64,000 nt of DNA from the NCBI GenBank assembly GCA_013365365.1, contig JABVXU010000010.1, forward strand, positions 1-64,000, read 5' to 3'. This document shows, in pieces, positions 11,501 through 22,749 of this stretch (position 1 is its first letter; the number at the start of each line of letters is the position of its first letter). The notes beneath the pieces are model-generated. The model was not told the origin of the DNA and did not search any database. It saw nothing but the letters and a program-made list of their open reading frames with translations. A program made the translations under genes and the position numbers. Source of the stretch: Cruorifilaria tuberocauda (taxonomy: Eukaryota > Nematoda > Chromadorea > Rhabditida > Onchocercidae).

Positions 11501-14500
11501 TATTTGACCACAATTACTGCTATTAAAATTATTTTATACAATAAAAAACCTTTGGCGGAAGGCGAATAGAACCGCTCAGAACCTCCGACAAATCTGGTAA
11601 TTGGTCGTGTATTGGCCTTAAAATTACTCCAAACAAGCTTAGGACCATTTGAACTGCTTGCTGTTGCTGTAAGGAACAAGTGCCTGGTTCGCTATCTGAA
11701 ATGAAAGTTCATCATTCAGCACTGAAATAGTACGCGATACTGGAAAGCCTTCGCAAAAGTCGATAGTAAAACATCATCCAACAACAAATAACATGAGAAC
11801 AAGACTTCTGCTCTCATATTTTTATTCCCATGACTTCGTAATAACTCAACATAATAATGAAAGTAGATTCTTTCGTCAAAAAGTATACACGTACGACGTT
11901 TAGAGCCACTAAAACAGTAGAAAAATTTACTCAAAAATTATAAGAGACTTACTCTTTAGGGTTAAACTGTGAACAGCATAAAGAAAAAGAATAGACAGTT
12001 GTACGAGATGTAAAGACGAAAGTGGACACTCGTCACGTGATATCAACTGTGATAATTGGAATAATGCTCGTTCACTGATACTGTCATACTCTTCCATTCC
12101 AATTTTAGTAATAAGGAGTCCGGCTGCATGCAGTAAATACGGGACTGCGCGGCGGAATAACTAAGAATTAAGATATGGAATACATTTCTTCTCGTCAAAC
12201 AGTACGTCCCAATAATTACCCAAAATAGTTTTTCTCTGTATTTTTTCGCATAACAATAAGAGCTATCCTATCGGCATGAAAACACTGACATAAATTCAAA
12301 ATGATTAAATTTAAACCTCAATAGTGGAAACCGATCTCAATGTATGAATAGCTCGATGATCTGCAACATTTGCATTATCACCAGAGGAAAGTTTTCCATC
12401 TTGTGCAATCCAGATTTCTCGTGGCCTATCAGCCCGAGCGGCAGCTGCTTCAGCTTCACGTGATGCGCTATCACCAACACGTGCGTTGATCTCTATTTCA
12501 AATTCACTTACCTGAAAATGAATCCGCTGAAGCACACAAGAACTTGGAAAGGGCTTTCTCAGCATTCTGCAAGTGATAAAAAAATTGTTTTGCTGGACAA
12601 GGATTTAGTCGCGTTAGGACGCGATAAAATAAATTTTTGTTCCAATGGATTAATTAATCTTGTCCAGCAAGAGAAATCGGACATAAGCCCTTCTTATCTA
12701 GCAATATCAGCAAACTAGGACCAAAATTTATGCGACCTCTAACAAATAGAATTTCTCACAAAATCCATATAAATGTATAAAGCAATCTAGTTAAAACATA
12801 TAGCATAAGGGAAATGAATTAAACGGATGAATTTCATTTTCTTTCGTAATAAACAATTCACATTAGGGTCATTATCTTATCACTGTAACAAGCCATTTCT
12901 TCAAAACATTGCAGCTTTGTCTTTCGATTGATAAGAAAAAATGTAGAAGTGTTAAGATAATTAAACTTCGTTAAAAACTGTAGAGTTTACAGGACTTTGT
13001 ACATATCATTTAATAAATTTATCTAATTTAAATTATACCTTCTTTTGAACATGATTGAAAGCTGTAAAAAGTGGCTGCCGTGCGGTTTCGAACGGATAGC
13101 GTGCTGCCAGCGCCCGAACATAGTAGAATATTACATCAATCCATTTTGACTATAAAGGAAAGAAAATACGAAAAGAATTTTATACTTTTCAGAAATTTAT
13201 TTGAGTTATTTTATAAAATGGTGATTTCAAAACAGTTTTAAAGAATTTTTTTAAATATAGTTTTATACAACAATGACTGTCGCGAACTTGTTTAAACTAC
13301 AAGATGAACTGTTGACAATAATAAAATGCGGTCAAAAAAATCAGCGATGATAACGACGGAAGGAAAATTTCTCAGGAAATGACCAAATAAATAGAACGAT
13401 AGTAACATAATAAATGAATAACATTTACGAAAGGAGGAACAAAAAGCGGTGACAAGCTCAACTTGAGAAAATATAAAAATCATCTCACACAGATTACGTT
13501 TAATAAATTAGATTAACATATTAACTGACAGACCTCATAAACTGCGAGGAGAGCCAACTGATTATAGGAACGTCCATTTCCTGCAGCTAACTGAGCCGCT
13601 TTCTGATACCATCTGAAAATTGAAAAAATTAATTTGTCGAAAAAATCTTAATAATGCAATGAGCAGTAGTGGATAAAAAGTTGAAGCAATTGAGTAAATT
13701 TGATTTTAATTCTAACACTTTTTAACCCATCATTTATAAGCTTCCGTTCTTATGGAGGCTTATAAATAATGGGTTCAAAATAGAATTTGGAGAACGCTAG
13801 CTACAAAATTTCAATTACGTTTTATAACCTCAAGAAAAATGAAGAGCAGAACTTACAATTTTGCATTTGAATAATCCTTTATACCTGAAACCATGCTATT
13901 ATAACGGTGCAAATCACCAACTGAAACAGCTAGTCTCTGGGTAGATAATAGCGCTACCTGAAAATATATGTTCTGTTTTCAAATGCGAAAAATTTTTGAG
14001 AGAGAAAGACATCACCTGAGGAAAAAAAACTGTATATATGAGATAGATACTCATCCCAATTTGAGAGAATAACATACTTCTTCAGACTAATAAAAAAACA
14101 ATTATCAGCGAACAATTATCAATAATTTGTCGCTATTTATCTATAGCCTATCTCTGAATTTCGTTCGATCTCAACAGTTTGCTATTTCGTTTTAGTCACA
14201 AATAATCAATTTTAAGTATTATTAAGTATTATTTATTACTATTAAGTTCTACTTATATAATAATCTTGCTGTTTAAAAAAATGACACCAAATATAACTTA
14301 AAAAGCACTAGAATAATTTAAAATCACATCAACCTTAATGATATGGTCTGTCGCTTCATGAACCGCACAACTAGTTAGTACGCACCCAACGAAATCATCT
14401 GGTGGTAGGTTTGAAGGCCAGTATAAATATTTGTCGATAATAAAACCAAATGTTACTTCGTATTTATTCAACAATAATGCGTAAAAAGCAAGACCCTATG

Positions 14501-17500
14501 AAAAATAAATCTTTAGAAAAACTAAATTTACCTCCTCATTTCAAGTAAATCAATAAAATTTTTAAATCTATATCAGCTTTTTCATATTTGTGTTGAAATC
14601 TGCTTAAAACCGTAAGTTGGAAATAATCCAATCTCGAGCATGAAAAATTGTGTGTCAAAAACTGATGTTTTCTACATCCAACCTTATTATTCTTCGGTCC
14701 TATTAAAAATGCCTCTGTGCTTGCAATCATAACATTCATGCTTCTACTTCAACAAATACAACATTTGCGCTACATGGTAAAAATGATGAGCAAGACAGCT
14801 GCATGTCATAGCATATATGTTGGTGTTGCACAAATAGAGGGCAAATACTTATATTATTCACAAAAAACTTTGTCTCAAAAACAAGCGTTTTTTTAAACTA
14901 AAATATATGAAACCTGCTGGATAAGCTTCGATAAACCTGTGCGAAAAATACGCGATGAATTCCCTGCTGAACTACTAGCAGCACGCAGAGCTTCTATGGA
15001 TGTATAAAAGCACTGCTTCCATAAATGTTGTTCCAGATTCATCGTATAAGTATAATTGATATTTCTTGTCACGATTGATAAGTAGAGTTTTGATAATGAC
15101 TCACTGAAATAATTTAGGAGTGATTATCATTTAAAATCCCAACTTTCGAGGAAATAAAGATTCCAGAAGGTAGTTTAGATTTCATGACATTTGACGATCT
15201 GTAACTATATTCTCAGAATGAAATCATTTCATTCATACTGATCAAATTCATTCGCCAATATCGGAAAAAAAACCGATCTTCCCAAACCAGAAGTGTTATA
15301 AGTTTGAAATTCCTTCTGGCTACTGATACATCTCGAATCATTATTTCACATTTTTTTATACCCTTATCATAACAGTAAAAATCCTTTTTCATATAATGCA
15401 GGAATATGCAAAAAATATAGTGCGACCTTGCCGCTAGAATCTCTTCACCAGCACTTAGATCCGCAGATTCAGTTATTCGATCGATCAAATTATTGATTGT
15501 GTTGTTTAAAGTCTGAATTTGTGGGCCTTCATTGCATGAAATTTCCAAGTGGATTGGCCATTCGGTAGGTGGTAGCTCCCTTCGAAACGTGTGACATTTC
15601 TTTTTCAATGATAATTCTGAATTAAAGTGATTTTTAACAACTCTCAAGTCCTGCGACTGATCTGCAAAGATCACTGAAAAATAAGAGTTCGTATAAATCA
15701 GATGTTGTTACTATCAAAATATATAAAATATATTTTTTTGAGAACATTAATTTTCTCCAAAAAATGATGTAAAACTCACCACTTGAAGCTTCTGTCAGAA
15801 GAGTTGATCCATTGAGCGGTGGTGGCGGATCAGAATGTTTCTCTTTCTCTCGAAGATTTTTTAGTGTAACAATTCTTGGTCCACTAATGTTCTTGAAGGG
15901 TGTAGATGAAGCAGATTTTAGGACACCAGCTACTGAGGTACTGTAAGAAATCAATTCTAGCTAGGCGCAGAAATTATAAATTAAGGTAAACTTTAAGAAA
16001 GACTATTTATGTCACTTATGCAAATGATCAACAGCGAAATCTTTACATAAATTTTTATAACATACCCCAAATCGTCATCCCTCTTACCAACGCGCGTATT
16101 ACTACGAATGTATCGTGAATTCACAAAATTAGAGCCACTCACAGTTACTTCATCTTCTGGATTATGCTGCTTCCTAAATTAATACAAAAACTGCATTCAG
16201 GTATTTATTCCACTAAGAGATCGGTTTTTCTAGTTAGAAAGAAGCTGAAGATAAAATAAATGAATAACTGAATAAATACTAATAGGATTGGAAATTTCAG
16301 GGAATTCAATCCTTACTGATTTCTAAACTAACCTTATTCTCCATCGATTTCCCCCTTTATTTCGTCCTCTATTTTCATATTCACGCCGATACGCGTAATT
16401 TGTAGTCAGATCATCCGATCTCCGAACTAAAATGAAAAAAAAGCTTTATTCTCATTTAGATGATTATGGAAACTCTAGGCTACGCCCTGAAAATATCAAA
16501 AATGTCCTAAGAACATATTTCCCATGAAAAAAAAACCTCGGCTAACAAATGGAAAGTCCTCATCCAGATGACAGTTTTCTTCTCTGCCATTTTTTTGTTC
16601 GGAAAAACTTGATGCCGTCTCTCGGTTATCATTGGTTGGTGTTTTTTCACCACTGCCACTTTCTACGTCACTTTGTTCTTTAATGCTTTCGGCAATACTT
16701 GACGTTTGACTTGCAAAACTATCTGGAAAAAATTTGAGTTTAAAAAACTACTCTATTAAGAAATGGAAAGGAAAGCAAAATTCAAAAATTTCTAGAAGAA
16801 AAAATCACCATTTCGTTGCCTTGGTAGATTATTTGTAAAACGATGTCCGATCAACGGTTTCTTAACAGAGTATAAGCGCCCAGAACTATTACCACCAGTG
16901 GCACTTCTTGAATAATTTTTGAATTTAGAAAGAGGTTCCAGGTGTCGTTGAGGTTTTTTACTCTGAGAACTAGAAGGATTCGTTTGTGAATGCTGTTCCT
17001 CAATCATACGTTGTTGTTCCTTCTGTTCCTTCTGAAAATTATAGCAAGATATCGTTGTCTGATTCGCATTTTTTCTGATATACACAACTACAACTGATTA
17101 CCATACCAACCATATTTAGAAAAGCTATTTGAATGAATGCTACTTGAAAGTAATTCATCAGAAAAAGCTACCTTACGCCGCTCTTCAGCTTCTACTTCTG
17201 AACTCCAATCAAATGAAGCCAAATCGATCGAATCAAGACTAGCACATAATTCCTGGAGAAAAATCAATTGAATCATCCGAACTTTATTTCCGAAAACTAA
17301 ATTTGAAAGTGATATTTCTACTGAGAAAAAAGCATTTCTTCCAATCTATTTTTAACTCCGAAAACAAAAAATGACTAAAAAAATTAACGTGGAAATGATA
17401 TATGACCCGGTAAACGGAATTCCAAAAGAAAACAGTTAAAGACTTAATACAGCAAGATCTTACACTTTATCTTTGCATTTTCTAAATTAAGGTAATTAAA

Positions 17501-20500
17501 ATGATAAATCTCCCAAGCAATCAGTTTTATTCAGATTTAAGGAGAGAAGTTTATTAATTAATTTGCAAATGATTCAATGAAAGAAAAAACAAAGGTAGAA
17601 AATGAGATTTGTCAATCTTTCTCATACTATTAAGAAGAGCGCTCCTTTTTTCATTTCTCGTTTGAAATAGCGAAAATTATTCGATCTTCTAAACTTTCAG
17701 CAAATTCTTACAAACATTAAATGTTTACATGAAAAACTGTCAAAAAAACCTGGAATGAGATATGATTTGATGTTGCTCCAGATTTCTTCGCCAAATTTTC
17801 CTTCATCTCAAAATTCTAAAGATATAAAAAACTTTAAATGAATAGGATGTTCATATTACTTTCTGTTAGTATGTTTAAATTAAAATGAATAAAAACGTTA
17901 GATTATCTATAAGGAAATCGATCAATAATTTTGAATGTTTTGTGATCAACACGGGAACTTGATCCTTTCATTCATTGGATGAGCTTACTTGAAGGAATAT
18001 CCGATATACATGCATACATGTACAGTATATAGATAACAAAAAAGTTTGGTTTTTTATGGAACCACTGTCCTAGTCTAAATATTTATTCTGACTGCTTAAC
18101 CAAAAAGACTATTTGCTAAGTAGTGAATAATTTCAAGTTCACTAAATTCCCTGACTCAGAAGTAAGCTTGAACGAAGTTGGGCGTTTTGGACCGATTTAT
18201 AATGGCATGTAGGGCAAAGCAAAATTGAGCAAAAGAAAAACTTCGAACTTTCGATGATAAAACGATCCTTCACATAAAACCCATTTAATTAGCTAATGAT
18301 TAATCCAACAAACCTGATCACTATTTTGTAATATATTGTTAGTTTGGTCGACACGACTGGCTCTATTGTTCCGATCGCGGCTATGGTCGAGATTTTCCGA
18401 TTTATTGCTTCTGAAAGACCAATTTCGATGACGGTTCAGCGTATTATGCTCAAAGCTTGTTGGACTTTGACTGTTGTCATCAACGCATGAGGATCTCTGA
18501 ATTTGAGAAGTTTAAAAAACGATCGAAAATACAACCATAACAGTATAAGATTGAGTAATTTGACGTGTTCATCTCAATCTTTCAATAGCTTTATTTCAAA
18601 ATCCAAAAATTGACTGAAATTTAGGGAATTATATATTAAAAAACAATTGTGAACTTTTTGAATATTTTTCCACCGTGTATGCATCAAAAAACTACAAAAC
18701 GCATCGCTTAGTGCACTATGATACGTGCCTTGCTCATTTAACTGAACCTTCTTCCTACCTCAGTATATTTTTAGGTGATATCTCTGTTTATTCAATAATT
18801 CTCCTTTTTCAAAGTCAGATAATATATTATATTGTCCTTCATATAAATTTATCATTTGTTGACAGGAAGGGTATGTGCTTTTTCTATCAACGGGAGTGGA
18901 ATCAAATTATATTATCCTTCATATGCAATTGTCTTACTTATTTCTTAAAGTTTAGATTTTTTAGGTACCATTTTATTTTTCCATGAATTTATTTTACTGA
19001 TTAAGAATCAGCGTCAAATGTTCCAGGTTTGAAAATATTGATTATTATTTCCAGATGTAACTGACCTATCGGTCCTTGCCATTAGGCTTAATCAAATATT
19101 GAATCATCTTACATTATTTAAAATTCTTTTCTGGATGCATAACGGAAAGGACTGGGAGGTTGATTTTTTGATAGAAGAGTTGTATGTATCAAAAAAGAAA
19201 CACGAAAAAAAAAACAATTAAAATTTCAAACATACTTCATCAAAACCATGGCGCGATAACAGCATGCGAAATTTTTTTGGGTTACGCCTTATATCTCCAC
19301 TACAATAACTATTGCTCTGCTGATGACAATGATGTGTCGTTGACAATGGATGCCGATCCTTTCGACAACTACGATTGTTCTGAAAAAGTCAAGCAAATTT
19401 GCAAGATAAATTCTATTTCGAACAATATTTCTTGTGAAATGACTGCTTAGTTTTTTCGTGCACTCTTGATACGTTGGAAAAAGCATACAAAAACATAATA
19501 TGATAACTTGTGGAAAAAAAGCACGTGACAGACCCATTAGCAGTATAAGAAACATAACTCAATTTTAGTAGTTTCTATTTGTTTTAAAAATATTAAATCA
19601 GTTACATGTCAATTTTAGTTTTCAAAAAAATTTTTTAGAAAAATCTAAATTGAAAAATGAACAATGTTAACGGAGCCATTATAATGACTTTTAATTTTAA
19701 TTAAAATGCATTTAATCATGATCTGAAAAATGAGCTAAAAATGATTTTGTTTATCGCTAAAGAAATGAAAAATGACAGGTGTAGTATCCAAAACAAAAAG
19801 ATTTCGACCAGCTGTATAATGGAGGGCAATGACTCTTCAAAAAAAGATTAATATCAATTAAAAAACCACAAATACTAACACCACACAAAGCCGAATTTAA
19901 ACTAGAGGCTTCTTTCCGATTCAATGACGATATTTTGGTTTCAAGCCTTGAACTGACGGGGCCATTATAATGACGTACATCATTGTCTACAGAACAACTT
20001 TCGCAAAGAGACTGAGAAGAACTCTAAAATAGCATATGCATTTATAAATAAGCTACTTAAAATATTAAAATATAAAATATCTTCAACGTGTTGTTAGGAA
20101 CCTACAAAGAAAAAATGTTTTCCAAATCTTGATAAAAAGAGCTGTTTCATCTTGATGGGAACAAATAAAACTTTTATATCTTTCCTTTTTTCAAAATGAA
20201 CAATAAAAAATGTGGCACTATATATCTATCAACATGCAAATGACGTAAAAAATAAAGACTACGTGAATAAAGACCGTCCCATACAACTATAGAGTTGATC
20301 AGTATACTGAGATTAGGATAGTTCAATAGAATTACGACTTTCCCTATAGGTAGTTAAATGTACTAAAATATTAAATTTGTAAAATTACTCTTTGAATTAA
20401 TTAAACCACTATATTCTTTTCGGAAATCAAAATCTACACTTGACTCCATCCATAAAAATTCAATAAGAAACAAGTAATGAAAGAAAAAGAAATTTTGAAT

Positions 20501-21812
20501 TTAATTATAATGAAGCTGAAAATGAAAATAAGGATAAAAAAACACACATAGCAATTATTAGAATTGGAATACATTCGTCTACGAGGTCTTCTTTTTGGAG
20601 AACCTGAATGGTCTGCAAGATGATCACAAGATTTGTTAATGCTATTATTGTTTTTCCGCAATGATTCGCTAGAGTTTATTTCCACTTTATGCGTCTCATT
20701 GTTTGATGAAGTCTTATTACCACGTTGTCGATTACCAACATGAAGATTCAGATTAGCGTAATCTGGAAAGATCTGAAGTTTACAACTTCCGTCGATATCG
20801 GGAAATACAACAAAATGAATACAAGATTCTTTCCTATATAATTTTTTAATTCAAATAAAAAACATCACTATTATATGACAGAGAAGCTTAAAACATCCAT
20901 GTACAACTATCAAACGCACCTGCTACAATTATTCTACAGCGGAGGAGGAGAAATAACGCCGTGATAAAAAAATTGAAATCTGATGTAACTATGAGTGAAA
21001 ATATTCTGCTGAATTTATGTGAAATTTTACAATTCAAATAAGTTCTACCATTTTCTTTAAGAATATAGTAGCGTTCATCGTCATCACATTTTTTCCATAA
21101 CGTATCGCTAATAAATTCGTGATCATGTGTTAGATTTTTCCAGTTTTCCTTTTTTTTATAATTTTCTTTATCATTTTTGGAACCTGGAAATGTTTTCTTT
21201 TGTCATTGTTATTAATTAGTTAGACAATCTATCAAAGCTCAAATTCCTAATCTCCGTAAAATCTTATTTCAGAATAAATACTTCCACAAACAAAATTTTG
21301 GAATTAAACGATTGACTTAATTTGACAATTATACATTGAACAGTTGAAAAAAATAAAGGAATAACCAAGTAAAAGAATAACTTATACAACCCTAAAAGTA
21401 GTGGTAAGAAAAATGGACATATTACATTCAAAATGCAGTATTTTAAGAATTTTAGTAATTTTGGTAATTGATAATAAAAATACAGCGAACAGAATTCACA
21501 GCACTTACCAAAACTATTTTTTTTGAATGCTATTAAGCAAAAATGAGTTGTTTATTAGCAAAATTTCAAACTTTTTCATTAACAATTACCTGCTACTATA
21601 TTAATTAGGCTAAAACTTTAAACTTGCAAAAATCTACCTCTCCCGATATTCACTGATTTCGGCGGATGTTGAATATTTGAATTCTTCTCTTTAGTATCAA
21701 ACTTTTTGCCAACTGTAGAGGTCCTTAGCATCCTGGGACAGTAAAGCTCCATGGTGGGACGAGCTTTACGTGCGTTTTCGTTTCGCGCTATTTGTGGCGA
21801 ATCTTCCGACAT
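8500..21812 (-). CDS. smg-6: SMG6/EST1A-type NMD endonuclease, about 30 exons
   Basis: SMG6 cuts mRNAs with premature stops next to the terminating ribosome. Exons (high to low): 21812-21638, 21529-21509, 21183-21049, 20762-20548, 20023-19880, 19379-19236, 18496-18314, 17815-17750, 17252-17172, 17031-16809, 16722-16537, 16426-16333, 16173-16066, 15940-15780, 15673-15427, 15103-14914, 14495-14334, 13957-13857, 13612-13534, 13149-13039, 12511-12317, 12160-11953, 11695-11550, 10652-10442, 10335-10205, 9987-9754, 9637-9575, 9389-9236, 9149-8917, 8745-8500. They join in frame to 1548 residues (human SMG6: 1419). The N-terminal half is disordered and Ser/Asn/Arg-rich, with a possible exon-junction-complex-binding motif (RPTMELYCP). 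Exons 15427-11550 encode the EST1 helical/14-3-3-like region (KLWYQKAAQLA, YNQLALLAVYE). The last three exons form the PIN domain with all three catalytic aspartates (VPDTN, NDD, TEDR). An upstream mini-exon 22191-22164, joined at 21865, would give a longer N-terminus, so the start is uncertain. Confidence 0.95.
11005..11406 (+). other. ATG-less 133-codon frame nested in a smg-6 intron
   Basis: This plus-strand frame is open for 402 bases inside the smg-6 intron 10653-11549. It begins at GTG just after TAG TAA and contains no Met codon at all, so it cannot be a complete gene as it stands. A splice acceptor could enter at about 11004 (TAGTAAG before TGTATGAG). It is richer in C-ending codons (ATC, TCC, CCC) than the surrounding exons. 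The product would be soluble-looking, with a PPPYDYYCDQGS segment and a Cys-containing tail (LNCYRYNFCVNE). I recognise no family. It could be a terminal exon of a nested gene, a relic of inserted DNA, or chance. Confidence 0.3.
12512..12566 (-). other. smg-6: candidate frameshifting (poison) cassette exon of smg-6
   Basis: Between coding exons 13149-13039 and 12511-12317 the minus strand has a T-rich stretch ending TTGCAG, then 55 bases ending CAG followed by GTAAGTG, an ideal donor. The same junction TTTTCAG/GTAAGTG is the acceptor used for the next coding exon. Included in phase 0, the cassette encodes 18 residues beginning NAEKALSKFL. Its length (55) shifts the frame: reading through meets TGA two codons later, and splicing from the GTAAGT to the exon at 12160 also meets an early stop. 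Skipping it keeps the full frame. Confidence 0.45.
12591..12669. repeat. short inverted repeat beside the cassette exon
   Basis: TGCTGGACAAG at 12591-12601 is the exact reverse complement of 12659-12669, with a few further imperfect pairs (GATTTA against TTAATC). The pair lies upstream, in transcript sense, of the acceptor of the 55-bp cassette and could fold the intron there. Confidence 0.7.
13724..13775. repeat. intronic miRNA-like hairpin
   Basis: Arms 13724-13745 and 13754-13775 pair over 22 positions, with 20 Watson-Crick pairs, one G-T wobble and one mismatch, around an 8-nt loop. It lies in the smg-6 intron 13613-13856. The stem length and small loop resemble a very short pre-miRNA or a small MITE. 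It does not span the whole intron, so it is not a mirtron. Confidence 0.6.
19670..19974. repeat. 19-bp exon-derived direct repeat in smg-6
   Basis: Nineteen bases at 19956-19974, within a coding exon (residues R-H-Y-N-G-P-V), recur at 19670-19688 in the following intron with one mismatch. The shared core is GCCATTATAATGAC. This is a short duplication of exon sequence into the neighbouring intron. Confidence 0.7.
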
Positions 21813-22191
21813 TTGTCCATCAAGCAAATAGCAGTATTTTATTCTCTTAAAAATCAAAGGCATGACTTATTTTCATTTTTAAACTTAGAGAGTGGACTTC
21901 AATGTAAAAACATAATTTCTAAAAAATTTTGAAAATTTAAAAATTTCAAGGCCTGGCCGTTCTGGCATCAACAAAAAACACGAAAACCGTCTTCCTATAC
22001 ATCGTTATCATAACAAACACTTTTAATTTCTTGCCTACGATTACTTTATAACTATAACAACTGTCGCAAATAGAAACAGAAGCCAATTCAAAAGACTCCA
22101 TAAGAACACCAAAAGCGCCTTCACTTATTTCCTAACCGACCAACCTCTATCTAAATAACTTACCCGTTTTCACACCTTTCCTCCGACGCAT

Positions 22192-22335
22192 TACTTCACA
22201 GAAAACAAATGAAATTGTTAAATCCCTCCATAGTAATTGTCATTAACCTTTGTATTGTGGTGTATTGCTAGTGAGCTGTGTCATTTGTAGTTTTACGGTA
22301 GATATCTTTTTCCTTCATTAAAAATAAAATCAGCG
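22192..22335. promoter_or_regulatory. possible bidirectional promoter
   Basis: Only 144 bases separate the possible first ATG of smg-6 (22191, minus) from the ATG of the candidate microprotein gene (22336, plus). No clear TATA box is recognisable. The head-to-head spacing is the only evidence. Confidence 0.3.
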
Positions 22336-22749
22336 ATGAACAAACCGAAAAATACAGTTTGGACTAATGATTCTAAACCCAAATTGCGAAATCTGGTAGG
22401 TTTTCTTATTTAAATGAGCCAAGTTAGATCTTCCAACTAGATAAAACTAGAATGATCGAAACCAGATTGATATAAACCCTCTAGGTTTGAAAAGGAGAAA
22501 ATTAACTGTTAATTTACTTATTATGAGCAAATTTTCAAAATTTTATTTCAATTTATTTTCGATTATCTTTGATGCTATTCGAATCGATGATTACTTCATG
22601 CATATATTCATATTGCATTATATTTCTTCAAAATGCAGTTTATAATGTCATTTTTTACGTTATTTTCTAAATGCTGTAGTGCATATTTTCAGACGAAAAA
22701 AGCAACCATCGATAATATATTGAAGTTGAAAGTCAACGGTGGATTTTAA
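22336..22749 (+). CDS. candidate two-exon microprotein, 38 residues
   Basis: Exon 22336-22395 opens with ATG and 20 codons ending at a donor (CTG followed by GTAGGT). Exon 22693-22749 follows TATTTTCAG and continues in phase 0 for 18 codons to TAA. The product is basic and Lys/Asn-rich (starts MNKPKNTVW, ends KLKVNGGF), with no signal peptide or membrane segment. I do not recognise it. Support comes from a real ATG, good splice sites, matching phase and the head-to-head position with smg-6. The weakness is that a frame this short can arise by chance, and the gene could be non-coding. Confidence 0.35.

Noticed and set aside
18675..18986. Plus-strand 103-codon hydrophobic frame in a smg-6 intron
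   Set aside because: It starts without ATG, is Ile/Leu/Phe-rich as expected from AT-rich DNA, and has no splice partner.
19184..19450. Plus-strand 88-codon ATG frame with several Cys
   Set aside because: It overlaps a phase-0 smg-6 exon on the minus strand with proper splice sites and is best explained as its shadow.
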